DNA of 64,000 nt from contig CAYLHF010000011.1 of assembly GCA_964383365.1 (NCBI GenBank), forward strand, positions 31,582 through 95,581. The letters are read 5' to 3'. A program made the position numbers and the translations under genes. This document shows, one piece after another, positions 16,659 through 25,002 of the stretch (position 1 is its first letter; each line of letters opens with the position of its first letter). Below the pieces are notes generated by a model that was not told the origin of the DNA, ran no database searches, and saw nothing but the letters and a program-made list of their open reading frames with translations. The stretch is from CAYLHF01 sp964383365 (lineage in GTDB: Bacteria > Bacteroidota > Rhodothermia > Rhodothermales > UBA10348).

Positions 16659-19517
16659 TTAAAATCTAAAATCGAGACCGACCTGAATTCTCCGGGGCTC
16701 CCTGTAATTCCCGGGACGAACGAAAAAACCCGGATCAAACTGCCCGGTTCTGAGCTGATCCAGAGTCACGTCAGGTTCTCCGGTATCCGAAAACACGTTC
16801 GATACATTTCGTGTATCGAGCAGATTGAATACTTCGATGAATATCCGCGGCTGAATCGAACCCAGATTAAAATTTCGGTGCAGATTCAGATCGACTTCTA
16901 TGGTCGAAGCCATCCGCCGTGAGTTCTGGGGAAATTCGGGTTGCACATCATTTCCAACGATGGCTGCACTGGCAAACGTTGGCGTATACGGAAAGCCGGC
17001 TTCCACCCGGAATCGGATAGAACCGCCCCATTTGTCTCCGCCCGTATAGACGGCTCCAGCAATCTTGTGTCTCTGATCCCAGTTCAGCGGGAGCAGGGCG
17101 AGTGTCGGCTGATTGTTACCGAGACTGGCAAAGAATTCGTCCGCAGGATTCGAATTCGATCCCTCGACGACCTGGAAGGTATAGCTCAGGTCAAATCCGA
17201 AATGACGCTGGAACGCCTTCGAAATGCTCAGCGTCACGCCGCGCGTGTTCGCATAATCTCGGTTGGTGAAGACCACATAATTGATCCCGGGTAGGGCTGT
17301 CAGAATCGCCGTAGATGTCGACACCCAGCTTCTGACATCACGATAGTACCCGGTGATATCGAGGACCATGTCGCCAAATCCCTGCTTGAATCCGATCTCG
17401 TACATCGTTGTCTTCTGGGCATCCAGATCAGGATTGCCGAACGGTCCATACGACCCGGAAGCGGACGGAATTTTGAACCCGAAATTGTCCGAGAGGCGAT
17501 CATTCGTCGGAATCTGAAAGAAGATCCCGTACGAAAAGTGTACCACTCCGGTCTCTGTGATCGGATAGGCTACTCCGAGCCGGGGAGACAACTGCGTCTT
17601 TGCGGTGGCATCCGTCCACCAGTAATCCTCCCGCTCGGCCTGCGTAACTGGCGTGCCGTTCTTCTCCTCATCCGTCGAGATAACCCCATCTCCATCCAGG
17701 TCATGAAATCGGTTGATCTTCTTGAGTGGATTAAAAATGTTCGGATCGGTCGGATCGGCAGGTAGTTTCGCTCTCGAGTCAAAATAATCGAGTCGAAGTC
17801 CTGCATTCACGATGAAATTTTCAAACTCGATCTTGTCCTGCACATACGCACTGGCCGTGATCGGCGTAAAATTTTCAAAATGCGTAAACGATGATGATTT
17901 CGCATCTGGCACATCGGGTTGGAAGGGTACGACCTGTTGCCCCGTTTCGTCGATCGCCGGTACGAGACCAAATCCGGTCAGATCCAGATTATCTACTTTC
18001 ACTTGAAAACCGGCCTTTAACAGATGATTCCCACCGATCTGACTCGAAAGATCCCCTTTGACGAGATAGGAAGTGGTCGATCTGTTGAACCGCCCGAGGT
18101 CCGTTCCGCCCCGTGCGAACCGACCGAATCCGGTAGGTACGCTCACGTATTCACCCGGCCGTATTGCAACCGAATCGGGCGGTAAAAGATTAAAATCGTT
18201 GTACCGGGAATCGTTCAGGTTCTTGAACAATCGACTCTTCGACTCCTGCAGGAAAGTGGCAACATTCAGCGTGTAAAACGTGTGTGAACTGACCAGATGG
18301 GTGAGCTTCAACTTCAGGTTGTATCCATTGTTGAAATTGCGTTGGCGGCCATCCGGACTCCACCGACGGAAAAAGTCGTAGTTACGACTCTGAGAAGACG
18401 ACCCCTGTCCGAGCAGATTGACAATGATCTTGTTGCTGAGCCGATAGCGAAGATTTCCCTGCCAGGAAAATCGTTCAAAATTGTTCATCGGTACCAGCGC
18501 AGAGTCCGCCGCCGCGCCGTTTATGTCGAATAGATTCGCCCCGTACAGCCAGCCATCATTCGTGAAGTAGCGACCAAGACCAAAAAACGTCAGTCGATCA
18601 CCGAATATCGGTCCTTCAAGAGCGATCTGTGTGTTGTAAAACTGGCTGGTGTTTGTGGGGAGATAGGAGTAAGGGTCTACATCGCGATACTGGATCCCGG
18701 CCTTCTTGAATCTGTCTGCATTCTGTCCTCGCAGGTAGTCAGAACCTCCGTTACCGCCTACCGCGTACCCGCCGGTATACACCTGCACGGAGCCACCGAA
18801 GTGATCGCCTCTCCCCTCCTTCGTCACCACATTCACGATGCCGGACATGGCATTGCCGAACTCGGCGTTGAATGTTCCGGATATGACCTGAAGTTCTTCG
18901 ATACCGTCGTTCTCAAGCTGTACGGCAACAGATCCATTGTAACTGTCAGTCACCGGCACACCGTCGACCATGAAGACGACTTCACTGCTCCGTCCACCCC
19001 TGATATGAATGGCACCGTTGCGGGTCGTGATTCCAGCCTGAACGTCGAGAACCTGTCCCAGCTCGGTCACAGGGAGACGTTCGAGCGTCTCCGATGTAAC
19101 CCGGGCCTCAGAACTGGTTACATCTTTCTTGACGAGGTTTCTCTCGGCAGTGACTACAATTTCCTCGCCTTGAATGACTTCCTCCGACAACGCAAAGTCG
19201 ATGGTAACCGTCAAATCTACGTTCACACGAACACCCTGCTTGCGTTGCGTGGTAAATCCAATAAATGACGCGATCACCGTGTACCTACCCGGCCGAACGC
19301 CAATGATTACATACTCCCCGTTCATATTGGAGGCCGTCCCCTGCGTCGTCCCCTCAATCAAAACGTTGACACCAGGCAGGGGCACACCAGCCTGATCCGT
19401 GACCGTACCGGATATCTTTCCTGCCTGCGCCGACGCATCGGAGTTCCACAGGGTTGCCCCCAGGATCAGGAGGAGAACAAATCGTCTCACGCCGCTATTT
19501 ATTTCAGGATGAGGCAT
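16659..19517 (-). CDS. SusC-like TonB-dependent outer-membrane receptor
   Basis: A 952-residue TonB-dependent transporter, probably for maltodextrins. A signal peptide (ends ASA-Q, about residue 31) is followed by a carboxypeptidase-regulatory-like beta-sandwich (GTVTDQAGVPLPGVNVLIEGT, about 36-120), then a plug domain (about 130-235; IHIRGGRSSEVVFMVDGVPV and GIVNVVTKEG) and a 22-strand barrel ending in VGLDFRF. I place the start at the ATG at 19517; a TTG lies two codons upstream. The start overlaps the end of the parvulin gene by 14 bases, so translation is probably coupled. No SusD-type lipoprotein gene follows; a large calcium-repeat protein occupies that place. Substrate is inferred from the surrounding amylases. 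Confidence 0.92.
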   Translation of the reverse strand: MPHPEINSGVRRFVLLLILGATLWNSDASAQAGKISGTVTDQAGVPLPGVNVLIEGTTQGTASNMNGEYVIIGVRPGRYTVIASFIGFTTQRKQGVRVNVDLTVTIDFALSEEVIQGEEIVVTAERNLVKKDVTSSEARVTSETLERLPVTELGQVLDVQAGITTRNGAIHIRGGRSSEVVFMVDGVPVTDSYNGSVAVQLENDGIEELQVISGTFNAEFGNAMSGIVNVVTKEGRGDHFGGSVQVYTGGYAVGGNGGSDYLRGQNADRFKKAGIQYRDVDPYSYLPTNTSQFYNTQIALEGPIFGDRLTFFGLGRYFTNDGWLYGANLFDINGAAADSALVPMNNFERFSWQGNLRYRLSNKIIVNLLGQGSSSQSRNYDFFRRWSPDGRQRNFNNGYNLKLKLTHLVSSHTFYTLNVATFLQESKSRLFKNLNDSRYNDFNLLPPDSVAIRPGEYVSVPTGFGRFARGGTDLGRFNRSTTSYLVKGDLSSQIGGNHLLKAGFQVKVDNLDLTGFGLVPAIDETGQQVVPFQPDVPDAKSSSFTHFENFTPITASAYVQDKIEFENFIVNAGLRLDYFDSRAKLPADPTDPNIFNPLKKINRFHDLDGDGVISTDEEKNGTPVTQAEREDYWWTDATAKTQLSPRLGVAYPITETGVVHFSYGIFFQIPTNDRLSDNFGFKIPSASGSYGPFGNPDLDAQKTTMYEIGFKQGFGDMVLDITGYYRDVRSWVSTSTAILTALPGINYVVFTNRDYANTRGVTLSISKAFQRHFGFDLSYTFQVVEGSNSNPADEFFASLGNNQPTLALLPLNWDQRHKIAGAVYTGGDKWGGSIRFRVEAGFPYTPTFASAAIVGNDVQPEFPQNSRRMASTIEVDLNLHRNFNLGSIQPRIFIEVFNLLDTRNVSNVFSDTGEPDVTLDQLRTGQFDPGFFVRPGNYREPRRIQVGLDFRF

Positions 19518-21192
19518 GTGCAACTAACATCATTTTATCTACTGAATCGGTGAACAATTCCACCGTGTACCGATCACGTAAATCTGCTACGCGAGCCCTG
19601 AACAGTTCTTTTTCCCCGAGCTGCCGGACGAGTTTTTCGAGTCGACCACGGATATCGTCGAGCGACGGAATCCGTGCAGGATGATGCGCACCCAGCTTCA
19701 GGACTACCCAGTGACCATCCACCTCAAGTGGTCCGACAACCGATCCGGTCGGGGCATCGAACGCCCTGGTTCCGAGCACACCCAACTCCTCTCTCGTCAA
19801 CAACCCCAGATATCCTTGTGTCCGAGAGGCACCCGGCCTGATGGACCATTTCGACGCCACGTTGGCAAAAGACTCCGTTTTCAGCGCAGACATCACCCGC
19901 TCCGCCTCATCCTGTGACGAAACCAGGATCTCATGAACTCCCGTACGTGCCGGAATAATGAATTCCTGCTTGAATTGCTGGTAGTAATACGAAAGTGTAT
20001 CCGGACTGACGGGCATGGCGATGACATGACTCTCGTATGCCTGTGCGTATGTCCATTTTTCCAGTTCATGGGTGAGGGCGCGCTCAAAAGCATCCTCCTC
20101 TTCCATCCCCATCGTTCGAGCCTTTTCCGATAGAATCGACCGGACCAGGAGTCCGTCTATGAATGCCTTCAAATCTCTGAGCGAGTGGACGGCCGTTCTC
20201 TGTTCACTGGACGCCAGTCTGGCGGCATCCCGAAAGTGCTCGACGGTCCAGACCTGCCGGCCTCCAGAGACAGAATATGTCAGGAGAACCCGGCCAAGGA
20301 GATCATCGATCTGCCGTTCGTCATCCAGTAGACCATCGTTGAAAACCGATTCAAGTAAAGCCTCAAGTGTTTCACCCTCAAATTCGGGGGCCGCAGCTTC
20401 CAGTGTTTCGCTGAGAATTTTCCTTCGAATCTCCGCCTTCTGCCGATACCTAACGTACGTTTGGAGCCTGTCTCGTTTCGTCGCGAACTCGGCTCGAGTA
20501 AGCATCGACTTAACGCGCCGGTCTTCTACCTGGATAATCGAAAATCCATTCGACGTACGGACGGGGTGGGAGATATCACCATCGGAAAGCCCAAAAGCGG
20601 CATCTTCAAATGCAGGATCCATCTCATCAAAGGAGAAATAACCCAGATCCCCTCCCGACGATGATAGCTGTGGATCCTTAAACACTTCCCGTGCCAGATC
20701 CTGAAATGTTTCTCCCGTCTGAATACGATCATAGAGTCGGTCCGCCTCCTCCCGCGAACTAGCAATCAGATGGCGCGCACGAACTTCCGTATTGACCCGA
20801 ACGAACATTTCCTCGAGATTCCTTTCCGATACCGTCATCGTATCCAGAAACGTTCGCTGTATGTACAGATCAACCAGCAGTTTCTCGGCCGTCGTAACCT
20901 CGTGGTATTTATACCCGTCGGTCGATTCGATTCCCGCATCTCTGGCCTCCCTGATCAGCAGTTTCTGACTGACCAACCGGTTCAGGAACGCTCTCCGACG
21001 ACCTGGCTCGTCCATCAGACCACGCTGAAGGAGATACCCCGCGTATTCGCTTCTGAATTCACTCAGTCGAACAGGTTCTCCCTCCACTCGTGCAACCAAC
21101 TGAGGGGCATCCGACACTCGACCGCATGATGCCAGCAGGGTCGCCAGACCCAATACCAAGATTCGACCCGGTATGTCGCGGATTGTAATCAC
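19504..21192 (-). CDS. Lipoprotein with two parvulin-type peptidyl-prolyl isomerase domains (SurA/PrsA-like)
   Basis: A 562-residue lipoprotein foldase. The leader ends LASC, with lipidated Cys23, and a SurA-like N-terminal helical region precedes two parvulin modules. The first, at about 137-232, includes ARHLIASSREEAD, GGDLGYFSFDEM and GLSDGDISHPVRT. The second, at about 410-510, includes VHEILVSSQDEAE, YLGLLTREEL and PTGSVVGPLEVDGHWVVLKL. Such proteins escort outer-membrane barrels or secreted proteins across the periplasm. It starts at a GTG that overlaps the lacI stop codon (GTGA) and overlaps the TonB-receptor gene downstream, so it is embedded in the starch operon. Placement suggests a dedicated chaperone for the large receptor or T9SS cargo; this is inference. 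Confidence 0.87.
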   Translation of the reverse strand: MITIRDIPGRILVLGLATLLASCGRVSDAPQLVARVEGEPVRLSEFRSEYAGYLLQRGLMDEPGRRRAFLNRLVSQKLLIREARDAGIESTDGYKYHEVTTAEKLLVDLYIQRTFLDTMTVSERNLEEMFVRVNTEVRARHLIASSREEADRLYDRIQTGETFQDLAREVFKDPQLSSSGGDLGYFSFDEMDPAFEDAAFGLSDGDISHPVRTSNGFSIIQVEDRRVKSMLTRAEFATKRDRLQTYVRYRQKAEIRRKILSETLEAAAPEFEGETLEALLESVFNDGLLDDERQIDDLLGRVLLTYSVSGGRQVWTVEHFRDAARLASSEQRTAVHSLRDLKAFIDGLLVRSILSEKARTMGMEEEDAFERALTHELEKWTYAQAYESHVIAMPVSPDTLSYYYQQFKQEFIIPARTGVHEILVSSQDEAERVMSALKTESFANVASKWSIRPGASRTQGYLGLLTREELGVLGTRAFDAPTGSVVGPLEVDGHWVVLKLGAHHPARIPSLDDIRGRLEKLVRQLGEKELFRARVADLRDRYTVELFTDSVDKMMLVAHASS

Positions 21193-22241
21193 AGGCTCAC
21201 CGACACTTCATCGATCAGCGACTCCTCATCGACCCTGGCATGTAGAGTCGTTCGACGCTTGATCAGTTTGGGCGAAAAGACCGTGTGGGACGTCGGTCGA
21301 TCAGGATATTCAATTCTCGACAACAGTTTTTCTATGGCTGCAGAGCCCATCTCATACATCGGCTGGCGAAGGGTGGAAAGCCCGATGTACTTACTGACCA
21401 GAATATCGTCAAACCCGATAACGCGTACGTCATCCGGAACGTTCTGGCTCGAGAGTCTAAGTGCTCGAAGCACACCGAGAGCCTGAATATCAGACGTAAC
21501 GAAGACACCGTCCGGTCGTTCACCACGTTTGAGAAGCGCCTGCATCGCTTTCTGCCCGGCCAGTTCATTAAACCCGTGGTCCGTCGCATCGGCTCCGACT
21601 ACGATCAGATTCTCCGTTACAAGCAATCCGGCGTCAGACATCGCGGACTCGTACCCTTCCCGCCTATGAACCGCCGGACGAGATTCCGGACTGGCCATAA
21701 TCAATGCAACGTTTGTACACCCTTCATTTACGAGATGGCGCGTTGCCAATTCACCACCGCGGCGATTGTCGATTGAAATGGAGTCAAAATCCGGATGGAA
21801 TGAATCAACCAGGACGACCGGATGCCCAACTTTTGCAAGCTTTTCCGCCCGATCCTCATCAACGGGAGTCGAAAACAACAAAACACCTGCCGACTTACCC
21901 CGGTGAAGCGCTCGCTCCAGTTGCGTATCGACCTCATTCATTGTCCTGGCCGAATACACCAGCAGATCGAACTCACTTTCGGCCATCCTGTCCTGCAGTC
22001 CCCGCAGAACTTCAGCAAAAAACAGATTCGACAGCATCGGGATGACGGCGGAAACCGTATTCGATCGTCGCCTGGCGAGACTTCTCGCAGAAGCATGGGG
22101 CTGATATCCGATCTCCTCTGCTGTACGCAGCACGTTTTGACGCGTCGCATCCGAAACCCGCGGACTCTCATTAAATACACGAGAGACGGTAGCTATAGAT
22201 ACTCCTGCCCGGCGGGCGATGTCGTAAATCGTTACGCTCAA
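21189..22241 (-). CDS. LacI-family transcriptional regulator of the starch locus
   Basis: DNA-binding repressor or activator responding to a sugar. The product has 350 residues and starts at a TTG at 22241; the sequence upstream contains the operator, so longer starts are unlikely. The helix-turn-helix occupies residues 4-24 (IYDIARRAGVSIATVSRV), followed by the hinge helix region (ASARSLARRRSNTV) and a periplasmic-binding-protein-like effector domain. A perfect palindrome lies 14 bases before the start and just after the predicted transcription start, so autoregulation is likely. It is the first gene of the minus-strand starch operon. A near-identical operator precedes the glucan phosphorylase gene at 27687. 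Effector is unknown; maltose or maltodextrin is the obvious candidate. Confidence 0.93.
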   Translation of the reverse strand: MSVTIYDIARRAGVSIATVSRVFNESPRVSDATRQNVLRTAEEIGYQPHASARSLARRRSNTVSAVIPMLSNLFFAEVLRGLQDRMAESEFDLLVYSARTMNEVDTQLERALHRGKSAGVLLFSTPVDEDRAEKLAKVGHPVVLVDSFHPDFDSISIDNRRGGELATRHLVNEGCTNVALIMASPESRPAVHRREGYESAMSDAGLLVTENLIVVGADATDHGFNELAGQKAMQALLKRGERPDGVFVTSDIQALGVLRALRLSSQNVPDDVRVIGFDDILVSKYIGLSTLRQPMYEMGSAAIEKLLSRIEYPDRPTSHTVFSPKLIKRRTTLHARVDEESLIDEVSVSL

Positions 22242-22255
22242 ATGAAGTCGAGTGG

Positions 22256-22269
22256 TGTAAGCGCTTACA
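22256..22269. promoter_or_regulatory. LacI-family operator in the lacI/starch-operon leader
   Basis: Perfect 14-bp palindrome TGTAAGCGCTTACA with the central CG typical of LacI-family operators. It lies between the predicted -10 element and the TTG start of the regulator gene, placing it just downstream of the transcription start, a repressing position. A one-mismatch copy occurs at 27648-27661. Confidence 0.85.
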
Positions 22270-22281
22270 TGGCGGGTCCCT

Positions 22282-22310
22282 ATTGTAGTGAATGCACCTA
22301 TCCATGTCAA
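22282..22310 (-). promoter_or_regulatory. Near-consensus sigma70-type promoter of the lacI/starch operon
   Basis: On the minus strand, TTGACA (22305-22310) and TACAAT (22282-22287) are separated by exactly 17 bases. Transcription should start near 22275, immediately before the operator. This is a -35/-10 arrangement of the general bacterial type, not the TTTG/TAnnTTTG type of Bacteroidia. Confidence 0.8.
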
Positions 22311-22446
22311 GACTAATCGATCATGGATCGTACATTTTTTTCGCTTTCTGCCAATTGACTATTGACCCTACTGCAACGGATCCACGCGCCCAAGGGAGCA
22401 AGACGTCTCGTTACGGGTTCCACCAACCCACACGCATCCACATTCC

Positions 22447-23631
22447 GTGACCCAGACAGCCCGAGTAGATATTCTTTTCGCCCTTACGGGAAAGCTGAAT
22501 CATAACAGCCGGGCGATCAAGCAGCTTCGATCTCTGCTTCGAGCAGGGTATACCGTCAGTGTCCTGTCACTGGATGACGATCCCGACCGGTCTCTCGTCC
22601 CCGGAATTTCAGCCTATTATGGGATGAACCCGGGGAAAAACGGAGGATATCGATTCTTCTATCGACTCCGGAAAATCGCACGGAGGCTGGCCATGAGTAT
22701 ACCGGCTACGTGCTACCATGCCAGCGACCTCTACGTACTGTCGGCTCTCGCCAGCGCAGCACAATCGCATGGTGCCGCCCTCACGTATGATGCAAGAGAG
22801 TGCTACCCGCATGTTGCATCAACCGCAAACAGACCGTGGATCAGCTGGTACTGGCGACGATATGAACAACGTTTGGTGCCCCTGGCCACCAGCGTCTTTA
22901 CCGTGAGCAACAGCATCGCCGACCACATGGCTCGCTCCTATGGAATCGAGCGACCGGCCGTTGTTCAAAACGTTCCCGAAGGAACCGATGAGTCGATCGG
23001 TCGGGGAGAATTACACACTCTCACGCGTCTCGACGCGGCAGTCCCGATCGTCCTGCACCTGGGGCAACTCAGAAAATCGAGAGGATGTGAATCATTGATT
23101 CGCGCGATCGGGGACGTCGGGGCCGCTCATCTCGTCTTTCTCGGATATGGACCCGAACAGACGCGGCTGGAATCATTGGTGGTTTCGCTCGGCCTCAAGA
23201 ACCGGGTTCATTTTCTCCCGCCCGTTTCGCCAGCACTCATTTCCCGGTCCATTGGAGACGCTGCCGTCGGGGTGACTCTTCTCGAAGCCGACTGTCTTAA
23301 CCACCAGTATGCGCTTCCGAACAAGCTGTTTGATTATATACATGCCGGAATACCGGTTCTGGCCAGTGATCTACCCGAAATCGGAGTACTGGTGAATTCG
23401 AATAATATCGGGAAGACCGTCGAGCCCGGTGACGTCTCAGCCATCGGCCGGGCACTGCAGGAAATGATATCGAATGAGCACGACCGGAGCGAATGGAAAC
23501 GTAATGCCAACCGTATTGCTGAAACATTCACGTGGGCATCTGCATCTGAGTACTTCATCAAGGGTATGCGGCGCGCATGTACTCCGTCAGACCCGATTGA
23601 GGACTTGGTCGAATCGGCCGATACCGTGTAG
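22447..23631 (+). CDS. Glycosyltransferase, GT4-like (GT-B fold)
   Basis: A 394-residue protein starting at a GTG at 22447. The N-terminal half holds an acceptor-type Rossmann domain (VDILFALTGKLNHNSR; YHASDLYVLSALA). The C-terminal half has the donor-nucleotide region (VPIVLHLGQLRKSRGCESLI; VFLGYGPEQTRL; YALPNKLFDYIHAGIPVLAS), the last resembling the EX7E region of GT4-type enzymes with N and K around the usual Glu. Probably transfers a nucleotide-activated sugar to a surface glycan. It is divergent from lacI; nothing shows what glycan it builds. Acceptor and donor are unknown. Confidence 0.82.
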   Translation: MTQTARVDILFALTGKLNHNSRAIKQLRSLLRAGYTVSVLSLDDDPDRSLVPGISAYYGMNPGKNGGYRFFYRLRKIARRLAMSIPATCYHASDLYVLSALASAAQSHGAALTYDARECYPHVASTANRPWISWYWRRYEQRLVPLATSVFTVSNSIADHMARSYGIERPAVVQNVPEGTDESIGRGELHTLTRLDAAVPIVLHLGQLRKSRGCESLIRAIGDVGAAHLVFLGYGPEQTRLESLVVSLGLKNRVHFLPPVSPALISRSIGDAAVGVTLLEADCLNHQYALPNKLFDYIHAGIPVLASDLPEIGVLVNSNNIGKTVEPGDVSAIGRALQEMISNEHDRSEWKRNANRIAETFTWASASEYFIKGMRRACTPSDPIEDLVESADTV

Positions 23632-23667
23632 TCCTGATACATGCGTGTACTTACTCCAAAATTGAGA

Positions 23668-24204
23668 ATGAAAAGATCAGCCACCGTTCTTGTGCTATTG
23701 AGCCTCTTCGGATTCGCGTTCAGCGGATCGTCGAGCGCTCAAAGTACCCAGCTTCCTCAGATAGAATGGCCCTCGTTCGATTCGGCAATCGCCGCAGCGT
23801 CCAAGAGTGGGAAGATCGTCCTCATAGACATATTCTCGCCTACGTGTGGCTGGTGTAGAAAGCTCCAGACCACCGTCTACACTCAGTCGGATATACAGAC
23901 GTACATGCGCGAATCGTTTGAACTTGGCCGTCTCGATATTACCGTTTCAGACGATACCATTTCCTACAAAGGGTATTCGCTAAGCTCAGCTCAACTGGGG
24001 GCAGGCTTCGGTGCAACGGGAACGCCGACAACCATATTCCTCAGTCCGGAAGGAGAGTATATCACCAGGCTACCCGGATTTCATGAACACGACGAATTAT
24101 TCGACGTCATGAAATTTATCGGTACGGAATCCTTCAGGGAAATGTCCTTCATCGAATACCAGGAGCAGGCCGGAAATACGGGAGATTCTGCAACAGGTGA
24201 GTAA
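23668..24204 (+). CDS. Exported thioredoxin-like protein (CGWC)
   Basis: A 178-residue periplasmic thioredoxin-fold protein. I take the ATG at 23668, giving MKRSATV with a basic n-region and a Sec signal ending SSA-Q. The mature part has the thioredoxin_7/DUF255-like core: IVLIDIFSPTCGWCRKL with a CGWC redox pair, and the cis-proline region GTPTTIFLSPEGE. Likely a disulfide reductant or isomerase in the periplasm. It begins 36 bases after the glycosyltransferase stop and runs convergent to the next gene. Confidence 0.83.
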   Translation: MKRSATVLVLLSLFGFAFSGSSSAQSTQLPQIEWPSFDSAIAAASKSGKIVLIDIFSPTCGWCRKLQTTVYTQSDIQTYMRESFELGRLDITVSDDTISYKGYSLSSAQLGAGFGATGTPTTIFLSPEGEYITRLPGFHEHDELFDVMKFIGTESFREMSFIEYQEQAGNTGDSATGE

Positions 24205-24215
24205 AGGATCCGTCT

Positions 24216-24824
24216 CTATCCTTCCTTTCGGTCTTCTTCGTCGGCGTCAAACAATCTGTTTACTCGGTACCACGACGGATCAGTATCGGGGTCGCTGCTG
24301 GGCGTTGTACCATGGCCTGAATCCGTTCCGTTTGAGGAAACGTGGTTCGGAGACATGCCGTTGGTAGCCACCCGGTTTGTAGCTGCGCCGTTGGTAGCTA
24401 CATCGCCGAAAACCTCGCCGTTGGTAGCCACATCGCCGAAAACCTCGCCGTTGGTAGCCACATTGTCGCTACCACCTGGACGGTCCGATACGGGCTCCGG
24501 CCGGGTTTCAGTCAGATACCGGACCGAACGACCGAACGATTCGTCTTTCAGATGACATCGCGACTGCAGCTCCAGTTTCCACATCGGAGCGCTATCAATG
24601 AGTAGTTCGTACTCATCGCCATTCGCCAGGACGATGGTAAGCTCCGCCCCGAGCCACCTGACATCGACCACATCCTTTAAAAGAATCGTCTCACGAAACC
24701 CCCATGCCTTCAGGACAATTCGGTCCTGCAACAGACGTGCGCGGCCAAAATAGACCCTTCGATCCAGCAGTCGAAATCGAGATTCGACGACCACAATCTG
24801 CACCGTGTTTTTCTTACGCGCCAT
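24216..24824 (-). CDS. Unknown protein with a five-copy ten-residue C-terminal repeat
   Basis: I do not recognise this 202-residue protein. Residues 1-110 look like one compact, mostly beta domain (ESRFRLLDRRVYFG, GFRETILLKDVVDVRWLG, ANGDEYELLIDS) that might be PH-like. Residues 121-170 are five tandem ten-residue units with the core VATNG (two identical units VATNGEVFGD, then degenerate ones). The tail is acidic. There is no signal peptide or membrane segment, so it is probably cytoplasmic. It is convergent with the thioredoxin-like gene. Confidence 0.65.
   Translation of the reverse strand: MARKKNTVQIVVVESRFRLLDRRVYFGRARLLQDRIVLKAWGFRETILLKDVVDVRWLGAELTIVLANGDEYELLIDSAPMWKLELQSRCHLKDESFGRSVRYLTETRPEPVSDRPGGSDNVATNGEVFGDVATNGEVFGDVATNGAATNRVATNGMSPNHVSSNGTDSGHGTTPSSDPDTDPSWYRVNRLFDADEEDRKEG
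24315..24464 (-). repeat. Intragenic 30-bp tandem repeat (VATNG linker)
   Basis: Five 30-bp units inside the unknown gene 24216-24824. Two neighbouring units (24391-24420 and 24421-24450) differ at a single base; the outer units are degenerate. Period is a multiple of three, so changes in copy number keep the frame. Confidence 0.85.
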
Positions 24825-25002
24825 GGAACGTATCTCCCGATGATTGGAGATCTATGAGACAAAATTGCCGCCGGTTATCCTTGGTAAACATATACCGCCG
24901 GGTCTCTTTGAATATCATTACTACTCACGTGAAACCCGCTTAATGTACGACAGCACTCGGTCACTTAGTGATTTTCTATCCCTATGCTCGAAAACAGCTT
25001 TA

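Noticed and set aside
24315..24464. CRISPR-like 30-bp repeats
   Set aside because: Units are directly adjacent with no unique spacers, keep a reading frame and encode VATNG units in a gene. This is an intragenic tandem repeat.
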